Assembly: GCF_024397975.1 (NCBI RefSeq)
Contig: NZ_CP073745.1
Span: 1,576,501-1,640,500, forward strand
Direction: 5' to 3'
Source of the DNA: Bacterioplanoides sp. SCSIO 12839
GTDB lineage: Bacteria > Pseudomonadota > Gammaproteobacteria > Pseudomonadales > Oceanobacteraceae
DNA: 64,000 nucleotides
Part shown: piece after piece, positions 1 to 7,662 of the stretch
Layout: every line of letters starts with the position of its first letter
Position numbering within the stretch: position 1 is the stretch's first letter
Translations under genes and position numbers: made by a program
Notes under the pieces: model-generated
The model's database searches: none
The model's input: the letters and a program-made list of their open reading frames with translations, nothing else
Told to the model about the DNA's origin: nothing

Positions 1-15
1 GTACGACCATCATTA

Positions 16-1413
16 TTAAATGGCTTTTGAGAAGCGCCGTCTTTCCTGATTTTGTGGTTGTTCATGTTGTTTCAGATAGCTGTCGAAGGCCATACAGGCA
101 TTCCGGACCAGCAAACGCCCTTTTTCTGTGATGCGGATTTCGACATCATCAACCACCACAAGTTCATCGGCAATCATGGGTTGTAGTTCTGCCAGGCTAT
201 CGGCCAGATAATCGCGGCTGTTAATGTGAAAGCTGCGATCCAGCTCGGCAAATTGCACGTTCAGGTGACACAACAACTCAGCGATGATGTAACGGCGGAT
301 GCGATCATCGTGGGTCACATGGCGATACTTTAACGTCGGTAACGTGTTGTCGGTTAAGCAGTGTTCGTAGGCGTCTACCGTGACCTGATTCTGCAAATAA
401 TAATCACCAATCTGGCTGATGGAAGAAACACCAAAGCCAACCAGATCACAATCGCCATGGGTGGTATAGCCCTGGAAGTTGCGATGTAACTTACCGTTTG
501 CCTGAGCTTTTGCCAGTTCATCATCCGGCTTGGCAAAGTGATCCATACCAACATAATGATAATCAGCGTTGGATAGCTTCTCGATGCAATGTCCAAGAAT
601 GGCCAGTTTTTCCTGGGCCGAAGGCAGGTCATCACCGTTAATACGACGTTGTGGCTTAAAGCGCTCTGGCAGGTGGGCATAATTAAATACCGATAAACGA
701 TCCGGGCTTAATTCAATAATGGTATCCAGAGTGCGGTCGAAGCTTTCCAACGTCTGATGTGGCAGGCCATAAATCAGATCCATATTGATCGATCCGAAGC
801 CCAACTCACGAGCTTCTGCCATGACGGCGCGAATCATGCTCTCCGGTTGTACCCGGTTGACCGCAATCTGAACCTGTTCTTCCAGGTCCTGCACACCAAA
901 ACTGATGCGATTGAAGCCGTGTTGGCGCAACATTTTTAACGTGCCCGGGCGCAATTCGCGCGGATCAATTTCAATCGAATAGTCCGCACTGGCTGCATCA
1001 CTGAAATCAAAATGTTGCTGTAAAAATTCAATCAGATCCTGCAGCTGTTCATCGGATAAAAACGTCGGTGTACCACCGCCAAAGTGGAGTTGTTCGACCC
1101 GACGGCCGTCACCTAATAGCTGCTTTTTGGTCAGAATTTCATTTTTTAACAGCTCCAGATAAGGCTCTGCCTGCTCCCGGCGTTTGGTCACAATTTTGTT
1201 GCAGCCGCAGTAGTAGCAAACATGAGCACAAAACGGGATATGGATATACAGGGAAAGTGGCTTTTGTGGATCACGATTAGCAAAAGCTTCACGCTCAAAG
1301 CTGTCACCGGTCACTGGCAAAAACTCGACGGCGGTCGGGTAGGAGGTGTAACGCGGGCCGGGGCGGTTGTAACGCTGAATCAACAGCGGATCCCATTGAA
1401 GATGTTCACTCAT
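16..1413 (-). CDS. hemN: Oxygen-independent coproporphyrinogen III oxidase
   Basis: Radical SAM enzyme that decarboxylates coproporphyrinogen III to protoporphyrinogen IX without oxygen, in cytoplasmic haem synthesis. The iron-sulfur motif reads CAHVCYYCGC, followed by the glycine-rich FGGGTPTFL segment, and the start LLIQRYNRPGPRYTSYP is typical of HemN proper rather than HemW. I chose the ATG at 1413 (465 aa, close to the E. coli length of 457); the frame stays open 28 codons further upstream, but that part does not look like the family. The gene is divergent from a TetR regulator. I found no complete FNR/Anr box upstream. Anaerobic haem supply fits the cytochrome c genes downstream. Confidence 0.95.
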   Translation of the reverse strand: MSEHLQWDPLLIQRYNRPGPRYTSYPTAVEFLPVTGDSFEREAFANRDPQKPLSLYIHIPFCAHVCYYCGCNKIVTKRREQAEPYLELLKNEILTKKQLLGDGRRVEQLHFGGGTPTFLSDEQLQDLIEFLQQHFDFSDAASADYSIEIDPRELRPGTLKMLRQHGFNRISFGVQDLEEQVQIAVNRVQPESMIRAVMAEARELGFGSINMDLIYGLPHQTLESFDRTLDTIIELSPDRLSVFNYAHLPERFKPQRRINGDDLPSAQEKLAILGHCIEKLSNADYHYVGMDHFAKPDDELAKAQANGKLHRNFQGYTTHGDCDLVGFGVSSISQIGDYYLQNQVTVDAYEHCLTDNTLPTLKYRHVTHDDRIRRYIIAELLCHLNVQFAELDRSFHINSRDYLADSLAELQPMIADELVVVDDVEIRITEKGRLLVRNACMAFDSYLKQHEQPQNQERRRFSKAI

Positions 1414-1732
1414 AACGAATTCTGATTCTGCTGCAACTGAGAAGGTAGAGCTCTGACGGCTCATTGTTAACGTTGATGCTAGTTTAGGTAAGTTCACTCA
1501 GAGCATCTTGTTTCATATCAAGTTGCCGGCATTGCACTGGATCGAAGTGTTACTTTTGTAAGTTTGTATTGCTGTAAGGTGTCTTTTTGCAATGTTTTAC
1601 GTTTGTGTTGCTTTCGGTTTATTGGCTCGAAATGCTGTTTTTAAAGGGGGTTTTACATTGGCTCACTGAAAAACCGTTAATTTTTTGATTTCTTGGCCGA
1701 TAACAGGCTTGATTTTGTCGGAAAACGGTCGT

Positions 1733-1762
1733 TTGATGGCAAAACGTAAAGAACGTTACAAT
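1733..1762 (+). promoter_or_regulatory. Sigma-70 promoter of the tetR-family gene
   Basis: A -35 TTGATG (1733-1738), an 18-bp spacer and a -10 TACAAT (1757-1762) place transcription start near 1769, inside the palindrome at 1764-1776 and about 65 bp before the chosen ATG. The rest of the 419-bp gap between hemN and this gene shows nothing else clear. Confidence 0.55.
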
Positions 1763-1763
1763 G

Positions 1764-1776
1764 CTGAATGATTCAG
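1764..1776. promoter_or_regulatory. Palindromic operator, probable TetR autoregulatory site
   Basis: CTGAATGATTCAG is a perfect 13-bp palindrome around a central G. It extends to 19 bp (1761-1779) with one mismatch. It sits directly after the -10 box and over the expected transcription start, the usual place for a self-repressing TetR operator. Confidence 0.6.
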
Positions 1777-1832
1777 TATCTGTCTGTGCCTGCATGTGGC
1801 CTGTGATCAAGATAAGGATAAAGGTAGGGAAG

Positions 1833-2516
1833 ATGCCAAAAAAACCGTTTACACCAGAAGAGATCATCGCTCAGCGCCAGCGCATTATGGACAGTGCTTC
1901 CAGTGTGATGGCAGAGGTCGGTTTTCATCATTTGTCGATGCGTAAGCTGGCTTCTCAGTTAGGTATGACCGCCAGTAATATTTACAACTATTTTCCCAAT
2001 AAAGAATCCTTGTTTCTCAACACACGTCGACGTGGATTTGAATTAGCATTTCTCGATATTAACGAGCAACTTCGCCGTGGCATTTCGCCGGATAAAGGCG
2101 TCTATCAGTTTGCCTCCGATCTGATCCAGTTTGCTCAACGTTTTCCGGGTTATTATCAGTTAATGTTTCAGCCACCCCGGCTGACACTGGAAGAATCCGA
2201 TGCCGCGGATCAGGAGGTTAAATACCACCTGGAACGTTTAGTGGATGAGTGGCAACAACACGCGTCTACGTTATTGGTGGATGCGTTGCCTGGTTTGGTC
2301 GATTGCCCTGAGCCACAACAAAAACAAATGACGCTGTATTTTGTTTCCTCAATTCACGGTCTGATTGATTCCTATCGCTATAAGTCTCTTGCCAATCTGA
2401 TTGCCGGAGTCGAGCTTATTCCGCAGGATATGATTCGCAGCCATATTAGCTGGTTGCTGATATCACTGGAGAAAGCGTTGGAAGAGTTCCAGCAAGCGAC
2501 TTCTCAGGCAAATTAA
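1833..2516 (+). CDS. TetR/AcrR family transcriptional regulator
   Basis: A 227-aa one-component repressor. The N-terminal helix-turn-helix (about residues 10-60) contains MRKLASQLGMTASNIYNYF, typical of TetR proteins, and the all-helical C-terminal part (about 75-220) would bind a ligand and dimerise. The start at 1833 is preceded by GGTAGGGAAG, a good ribosome binding site. The longer frame from 1761 would overlap the operator palindrome and is rejected. No obvious target operon adjoins it: hemN is divergent and the next genes are convergent. The ligand cannot be predicted. Confidence 0.85.
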   Translation: MPKKPFTPEEIIAQRQRIMDSASSVMAEVGFHHLSMRKLASQLGMTASNIYNYFPNKESLFLNTRRRGFELAFLDINEQLRRGISPDKGVYQFASDLIQFAQRFPGYYQLMFQPPRLTLEESDAADQEVKYHLERLVDEWQQHASTLLVDALPGLVDCPEPQQKQMTLYFVSSIHGLIDSYRYKSLANLIAGVELIPQDMIRSHISWLLISLEKALEEFQQATSQAN

Positions 2517-2529
2517 TAAAGATTTTATA

Positions 2530-2553
2530 CCCCACTTTGAGAGTGGGGTTTTT
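2530..2553 (+). terminator. Intrinsic terminator after the TetR gene
   Basis: CCCCACT, a 5-nt loop and AGTGGGG, followed by five T residues. It lies between the TetR gene and the convergent FlhB-like gene. Confidence 0.85.
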
Positions 2554-2557
2554 CCCT

Positions 2558-2893
2558 TTATTGTGGTGTTTTCCCTTCCAATTGGTAAACAAACGCCAGA
2601 ATTTCTGCAATTACCTGATACATACTTTCCGGAATTTCATCACCCAGCTCCAGTTGGCTGAGCCAGCGCATTAACGACGCATTTTCATAGACCGGTACTT
2701 CATGCTGCAGTGCAAGGTTGATAATGGCCTGGGCCAGTTCATCTTCGCCTTTGGCGCTGACTTTAGGGGCTGATACTCCGTCATAGCTGAGTGCCAGTGC
2801 TTCGCTGGCCTGAAACAGCGATTCCGGAATGCCCGCCGCTTGATCCTTGTTTCTCATATGAGTTTTCTTATTCATCGATAGCAGACCGTGCAT
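2558..2893 (-). CDS. FlhB-like C-terminal domain protein (EscU/YscU/HrcU family)
   Basis: A small cytoplasmic protein of up to 111 aa, matching the soluble C-terminal half of the flagellar export switch FlhB without its membrane part. Key segments are ALSYDGVSAPKVSAKG (the region around the FlhB cleavage site, though the NPTH motif is not present) and PVYENASLMRWLSQLELGDEIP. It follows the FliK-like gene by 11 bp, so they probably form one operon. Three in-frame ATGs (2893, 2875, 2857) are possible and none has a strong ribosome binding site. The pair adjoins the ccm operon, as in Pseudomonas. Its role outside the main flagellar cluster is unclear. Confidence 0.75.
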   Translation of the reverse strand: MHGLLSMNKKTHMRNKDQAAGIPESLFQASEALALSYDGVSAPKVSAKGEDELAQAIINLALQHEVPVYENASLMRWLSQLELGDEIPESMYQVIAEILAFVYQLEGKTPQ

Positions 2894-2904
2894 GAGCTGG
2901 GTAG

Positions 2905-4722
2905 TTAACTGTGAATGTCCACCAGATTGCCATGAATCTGATTACGCTGACGTTCGGGTAGCTGGCCGTGACGGGCATTTAAAGTTTCCACTTCGACACC
3001 AAACTGGCTAAGCTTGCTGCGTAGCGGGGCCAGGTGCTGTTGCAATAGTGCCAGAGTGGACGCTTGTGTTGACCAGAAAGTCGCCGACAACGATGGCAGT
3101 CGCATATCCACTTCAACATCCAATGGCCCCAGTTGTGCCAGGTCAAAATGCAGATGAACCCGCCACTGGATTTTTTTCTGCTTACCAGTGGCATCTGCCG
3201 TGTCGTCTGTGTCTTTAAATAATTGCGCTCTGACATCGTTCAATTGTTGATCCTGACGCACTAACAACGGAAAAGACAATTGCCATTGGTCGTTACTTTG
3301 TTGCAGGCGTTGCAGTTGTTCTGACTCAATATTCGCCAGTGCTCCCTGTAGCAAACGAAAGCCTTCCGGCAGCCGTTCCTGCAACGTGCTGCTCAGCTGA
3401 GATGAGAGCTGTGACGACAGTTGTTGTGCCGCTTGTGTTTCACCGCTGCCTGCGCGTTGAGCGTTAATCTGATTGAGCCAGAGTTGCAGGCTCTTACTTA
3501 GTACCGCTTTAAGATCACTGGATTGCAGTTGATTCAGCTGCTCCGATAACGCTGATAAAGCGTTGCTGGTGGGGATGTTCAATTGAGTGGCTTCGTTGTT
3601 GCCATTCAGGCTGGCAAAGGCTTTTCCTAATGAGTTTTCGAGTTGAGATTTGGTGTTAGCCAGAATCTGACTGATGCTGCGATCGCCATTACTACGGCTT
3701 TCATTGCTACCTTTGGCCGTGTCACTTTGGTTGCTGCCGGTTGTAGCGCTTGAACTGGCTGATTGCCACAGATTTTTAAAGAGGTTGGAAGTGGTGGCAG
3801 AAGGCGCTTCCGTGTTCACCTGATTGGCACTAGAGTTCACTTGATTAGCGATGCTCGTTAGCAGGCTAACCAGTTTGGCCTCAAGCGTCAGGCCGCTGTT
3901 GTGAATTTGCTGTTTCGCTCCGGCCGATTGGGTGGCGGAAGTCAATTGTGTCAGATACTGATTCAGCGTGTGTTTAACCACAGCTGGTGTTCCCGGATTG
4001 TTCAGTGCTTTCTGGGCCAGTGCCGCCAGTTGCAGGTTGATAGTCGGATTATTCGTGAGTTGGCTGCCAGTGCCAGAAGCTTGAGGCGCCGCACTGTGAG
4101 TTTTTACGCTGTCGTTATAGGTAGTGAGTGCCGAAGTCTGAGTCTGAGGCCTCAGTGTCGCCAGTGGTAATGTTTGCGCCAGCCATTGTCGGATTTCACC
4201 GGCAGAGGGTTTGCTGGCTGCAAGCGGGTTTGTGCTGGAGCTTGAAGTATTTGTTTGACTTTGAGCACTTGCTTGCAGCTGCTGGGCCAACAGTTTTAAT
4301 GCCGCTTCAATATTTGTGGGCTTACCGCCGGGCAGTACAGTGCCGATTTTGGAAGTGTTTTGCAAAGTCGTCTCTGGCGCATTGATCGCCACTACCTGAA
4401 TCTTCTGAATACTTTCCGGGGCATTATCATCCGCTGCCTGAATCAATAATTGCAGTGTCAGCTGGCTGCCTTTGCTCAGAGACTGCTCACTGCTGAGCTG
4501 CAGCTGACGTCCTTCAACGGAGACGGTGACCAGGCTTTGTCCGCTTTTGTCGGGATGTTTCTGTGAAGAGATGACTTCCGCCTGAACAATGTGTGATCGT
4601 TGCCCAGCCGTTGATGAACCGGAGCTCAGCTGGGCCGATTTTAGCGTCTTGGCAGAGATTAATGGCAGGCTGCTATTTGCAGATCCGGTAACTGTTTCAG
4701 GCATATTTTTGACATCGGCCAA
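2905..4722 (-). CDS. FliK-like flagellar hook-length control domain protein
   Basis: A 605-aa protein with a long low-complexity Ser/Gln/Ala/Asn-rich N-terminal part (about 1-450) and a compact C-terminal domain (about 500-590) with QLGPLDVEVDMRLPSLSATF and LAPLRSKLSQFGVEVE, resembling the substrate-switch domain of FliK. In FliK the N-terminal part acts as a ruler and the C-terminal part contacts FlhB; here an FlhB-like gene follows directly. The frame opens at a TTG (4722), with an ATG at 4704 as the alternative. Family membership rests on the C-terminal domain; the function of this orphan copy is inferred. Confidence 0.75.
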   Translation of the reverse strand: MADVKNMPETVTGSANSSLPLISAKTLKSAQLSSGSSTAGQRSHIVQAEVISSQKHPDKSGQSLVTVSVEGRQLQLSSEQSLSKGSQLTLQLLIQAADDNAPESIQKIQVVAINAPETTLQNTSKIGTVLPGGKPTNIEAALKLLAQQLQASAQSQTNTSSSSTNPLAASKPSAGEIRQWLAQTLPLATLRPQTQTSALTTYNDSVKTHSAAPQASGTGSQLTNNPTINLQLAALAQKALNNPGTPAVVKHTLNQYLTQLTSATQSAGAKQQIHNSGLTLEAKLVSLLTSIANQVNSSANQVNTEAPSATTSNLFKNLWQSASSSATTGSNQSDTAKGSNESRSNGDRSISQILANTKSQLENSLGKAFASLNGNNEATQLNIPTSNALSALSEQLNQLQSSDLKAVLSKSLQLWLNQINAQRAGSGETQAAQQLSSQLSSQLSSTLQERLPEGFRLLQGALANIESEQLQRLQQSNDQWQLSFPLLVRQDQQLNDVRAQLFKDTDDTADATGKQKKIQWRVHLHFDLAQLGPLDVEVDMRLPSLSATFWSTQASTLALLQQHLAPLRSKLSQFGVEVETLNARHGQLPERQRNQIHGNLVDIHS

Positions 4723-4783
4723 GGTTTACTCATCTTTACCCATGTTAGTTTGTGCGGCTTCGTCCTTAAAGGGTGAATTTGTA

Positions 4784-4789
4784 TATAAT
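4784..4789 (+). promoter_or_regulatory. -10 box of a probable ccm operon promoter
   Basis: A perfect TATAAT about 75 bp before ccmA in the divergent ccmA/FliK-like gap. No convincing -35 is visible at 16-18 bp, so strength or activator dependence cannot be judged. Confidence 0.45.
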
Positions 4790-4862
4790 GCGCCGGTTTT
4801 ATCAGCAATAGTCTTGGTATTTCAGGCTGATGAAATCTTGTTTTCAGAGGTAAGGGGTCATT

Positions 4863-5519
4863 ATGACCGCCGTAACGGGCACTCTCAGTATTGATTTGCA
4901 GGCACGCCAGCTGTATTGCGAGCGCGATGATCGGGTGTTGTTTGAACACCTGGATTTGCAATTAAAGGCTGGCGAGTTGTTGCAGCTGGTTGGCCCGAAT
5001 GGTGCCGGTAAAACCACCTTGTTGCGTTTGTTGGCCGGTCTGAATCGTGATTATGACGGTGAGTTGTTGTGGCAGGGCCAGAACCTGCTGGATGTCTACA
5101 GCGATTACGCCCAGCAACGCCTGTATATGGGCCACTTATCCGCGGTTAAAAAAGCCCTCACTCCGATCGAAAATTTACGTTGGTTAACCTCGGCCTGGAA
5201 CGTCAGTGAAGATGATCTGTGGCGTGCACTCGATGAAGTGCAGTTGTTTGGCTACGAAGAAACTCCTTGTATGCAATTGTCGGCAGGTCAGCAACGTCGT
5301 GTTGGTCTGGCGCGCCTGGCGTTGGCTGAGCAAGGCACCGGCCCGGCACCGTTATGGATTCTGGATGAACCCTTTACTGCACTGGATAAAGCCGGTGTCA
5401 GCTGGCTTGAAAACCGCTTGCAGCAGCATGTGGAAAGCAAGGGCAGTGTGGTAATTACCTCGCACCATGCGCTAGAAAGCATTGCTTCATTACGTCAGCT
5501 GGAATTGGGGAGACTTTAG
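4863..5519 (+). CDS. ccmA: Cytochrome c maturation ABC transporter ATP-binding protein
   Basis: ATPase of the CcmABCD complex, which uses ATP hydrolysis to release haem-loaded CcmE from CcmC. Walker A is GPNGAGKTT (about residues 43-51), the signature is LSAGQQRR, Walker B is LWILDEPFTALD and the switch histidine lies in TSHHALE. At 218 aa it has normal CcmA length. Its ATG follows GAGGTAAGGGG. It is the first gene of an unbroken nine-gene system I operon on this strand. Confidence 0.96.
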   Translation: MTAVTGTLSIDLQARQLYCERDDRVLFEHLDLQLKAGELLQLVGPNGAGKTTLLRLLAGLNRDYDGELLWQGQNLLDVYSDYAQQRLYMGHLSAVKKALTPIENLRWLTSAWNVSEDDLWRALDEVQLFGYEETPCMQLSAGQQRRVGLARLALAEQGTGPAPLWILDEPFTALDKAGVSWLENRLQQHVESKGSVVITSHHALESIASLRQLELGRL

Positions 5520-5542
5520 TTCATGAGAAGCAGGTGGCCGCA

Positions 5543-6211
5543 ATGAGTCTGGTGCTGGCAACGGTAAAACGCGACTTCTTACTGGCGGCGCGGAACCCCG
5601 GTGAATGGCTTAATCCGCTGATGTTTTTTCTGATGGTGGCGGCGTTATTTCCACTGGCCGTTGATCCGGACCCTAAATTTCTCGGTAAAATTGCCGGCGG
5701 CGTGATTTGGGTGGCAGCACTGCTGGCCACGTTATTATCGTTGGATGCGTTATTTAAAGCCGATGTCGAAGATGGCTCACTGGAGCAATGGCTGGCATCG
5801 GGTGAATCGTTATACGCCATGGCGTTGGGCAAAGCCTTAGTACACTGGTGTATCAGCGGTTTACCGCTCACGATTATGTCACCGGTGCTGGCGCTGATGC
5901 TGAATATGCCGAATGAAGCCTACGGCGCATTGATACTCAGTCTGGCGGTTGGCACCCCGGTGTTAAGTTTGTTGGGGGCTGTGGGGGCAGCGTTAACTGC
6001 GGGTGTGCGCAGTGGTGGCTTGTTGCTGAGTTTGTTGATTTTGCCTCTGTATATCCCGGTGTTAATTTTTGCTGCCAGTGCCGTTTACAGTGCAGGTATC
6101 GGCATGGACTTTAACGGTCAGTTGGGCTTTTTGGGAGCAATACTGGCGCTGGCTATGTGCCTGACGCCGTTTGCGGTTGCCGCTGCACTCAAACTGAATT
6201 TGTCGCGCTAG
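5543..6211 (+). CDS. ccmB: Haem exporter protein CcmB
   Basis: Membrane subunit of the CcmABCD complex, 222 aa with about six hydrophobic segments and the conserved NPGEW near the N-terminus. The ATG at 5543 is preceded by AGGTGG at good spacing; a GTG three codons upstream is possible but lies in that ribosome binding site. It follows ccmA by 23 bp. Confidence 0.95.
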   Translation: MSLVLATVKRDFLLAARNPGEWLNPLMFFLMVAALFPLAVDPDPKFLGKIAGGVIWVAALLATLLSLDALFKADVEDGSLEQWLASGESLYAMALGKALVHWCISGLPLTIMSPVLALMLNMPNEAYGALILSLAVGTPVLSLLGAVGAALTAGVRSGGLLLSLLILPLYIPVLIFAASAVYSAGIGMDFNGQLGFLGAILALAMCLTPFAVAAALKLNLSR

Positions 6212-6264
6212 GGCTGTTAACAGATCCTGGCGCCATAACATTATAAGTATCGGATTAGTCGATT

Positions 6265-7011
6265 ATGTGGGATTGGATAGTACGTTTGTATCACCGCTTG
6301 GGGTCGCCCAAATGGTTTTATGAAATTACCGAAAAGTGGATTCCCTGGTTAGTAGGTCTGTCGGCCATTGCCGGTGTGGTCGGACTGGTCTGGGGGCTGG
6401 CTTATGCCCCGGCGGATTACCAGCAGGGTAATAGCTTCCGTATTATTTACATCCATGTGCCTGCGGCGATTCTGGCGCAAAGCGCTTATATGATGATGGC
6501 CGTTGCCGGTGCGGTATTTTTAATCTGGCGTATGAAAATGGCGGCTTGGGTAGCGAAAACCATCGCCCCGATTGGTGCCAGCTTTTGTTTAATTGCGCTG
6601 TTAACCGGTGCCATCTGGGGTAAGCCTACGTGGGGCACCTGGTGGGTCTGGGATGCACGTTTAACCTCCATGTTATTACTGCTGTTTTTGTATTTTGGCG
6701 TGATGGCGATTCAGCAGGCGATGGAATCCGAAGAGAGTGGCCATAAAGCGGCCGCTATTTTATCCCTGGTCGGGCTGGTGAATATCCCGATCATCAAATA
6801 TTCGGTTGAGTGGTGGAACACCTTACATCAGCCTGCCACGCTGAAGCTGACGGAAAAGCCGAGTATGGCAACCGAAATGCTGATCCCGCTATTGATTATG
6901 ATTGTGGCCACCTATGCGTTTTTTGCGCTGTTGGTGATCCTGCGTACCCGTAATGAAATCCTGCTGCACGAACGTAAGCGCAAGTGGGTAAAACAGATTC
7001 TGGAGTCCTGA
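6265..7011 (+). CDS. ccmC: Haem-handling membrane protein CcmC
   Basis: Polytopic inner-membrane protein that presents haem to CcmE. The tryptophan-rich WGTWWVWDARLTS motif (about residues 121-133) is the diagnostic haem-handling segment, and flanking histidines are present in YIHVPAA and WWNTLHQPA. 248 aa with six predicted membrane spans. Its stop codon overlaps the start of ccmD. Confidence 0.97.
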   Translation: MWDWIVRLYHRLGSPKWFYEITEKWIPWLVGLSAIAGVVGLVWGLAYAPADYQQGNSFRIIYIHVPAAILAQSAYMMMAVAGAVFLIWRMKMAAWVAKTIAPIGASFCLIALLTGAIWGKPTWGTWWVWDARLTSMLLLLFLYFGVMAIQQAMESEESGHKAAAILSLVGLVNIPIIKYSVEWWNTLHQPATLKLTEKPSMATEMLIPLLIMIVATYAFFALLVILRTRNEILLHERKRKWVKQILES

Positions 7012-7214
7012 TGCAGTTCGACAGTATGACCGAATTTTTTGCTATGGGCGGCCACGGCTTTTATGTCTGGCTCGCTTATGGTCTGAGCAGCGCAATAATT
7101 CTACTAAATATCCTGCTGCCTGTTATCCGCCGCCGTCGCTTGATTAAAGAACAGGCTCAGCGTTTACGCCGTGAACGCAAAAGCCAGGAGAGAGAAAATG
7201 CACCCTCAGCGTAA
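7011..7214 (+). CDS. ccmD: Haem exporter small subunit CcmD
   Basis: A 67-aa single-span membrane protein needed to release holo-CcmE from CcmABC. It has the family pattern: a [16 protein letters not shown] segment, one membrane helix, then an Arg/Lys-rich cytoplasmic tail. The start overlaps the ccmC stop (TGATG) and the 3' end overlaps ccmE, indicating tight translational coupling. Confidence 0.92.
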   Translation: MQFDSMTEFFAMGGHGFYVWLAYGLSSAIILLNILLPVIRRRRLIKEQAQRLRRERKSQERENAPSA

Positions 7215-7659
7215 AAAACGATTAACCCTGATTATCTTTATGGTGCTGGGCCTGGGCACGGCCGTAGGCTTACTGATGTATTCCCTGAGTCAGAACATTA
7301 ATTTGTTTATGACCCCCACTCAGATTGCCAATGGTGAAGCGCCGGTTGGCCGTACCATGCGCGCTGGTGGTTTAGTGGTCGACGGTTCGGTTGAACGCGA
7401 CACCGAAGGTTTAGGTGTGTTGTTTAAAGTGACCGACGGCGCTGCTGAAGTGCCGATTTATTACGAAGGCATCCTGCCGGACTTATTCCGTGAAGGGCAG
7501 GGTATTGTAGCTCTGGGTCAGTTGGATAGCAGCGGTGTTTTCCAGGCGTCAGAAGTGTTAGCAAAACACGATGAAAATTATATGCCGCCGGAAGTAAAAG
7601 AAGCTCTTGAAAAAGCACATGTTGACGGTGTGCAAGCCATTGATGCAGCTCGGGAGTAA
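7198..7659 (+). CDS. ccmE: Periplasmic haem chaperone CcmE
   Basis: Binds haem covalently and transiently and passes it to CcmF/H. After a basic N-terminus comes one membrane anchor (about residues 9-29), then the OB-fold domain. The haem-binding histidine and accessory tyrosine are in HDENY (H124, Y128). 153 aa. The ATG at 7198 follows GGAGAGAG and lies within the end of ccmD. The HDENY form marks the classical CcmE, not the cysteine variant. Confidence 0.96.
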   Translation: MHPQRKKRLTLIIFMVLGLGTAVGLLMYSLSQNINLFMTPTQIANGEAPVGRTMRAGGLVVDGSVERDTEGLGVLFKVTDGAAEVPIYYEGILPDLFREGQGIVALGQLDSSGVFQASEVLAKHDENYMPPEVKEALEKAHVDGVQAIDAARE

Positions 7660-7662
7660 CGC

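Noticed and set aside
1414-1560. FNR/Anr box upstream of hemN
   Set aside because: Only a half site (TTGAT) near 1470 was found; the second half is missing.
1761-1832. N-terminal 24-codon extension of the TetR gene
   Set aside because: It overlaps the operator palindrome and the likely transcription start; a good ribosome binding site precedes the ATG at 1833.
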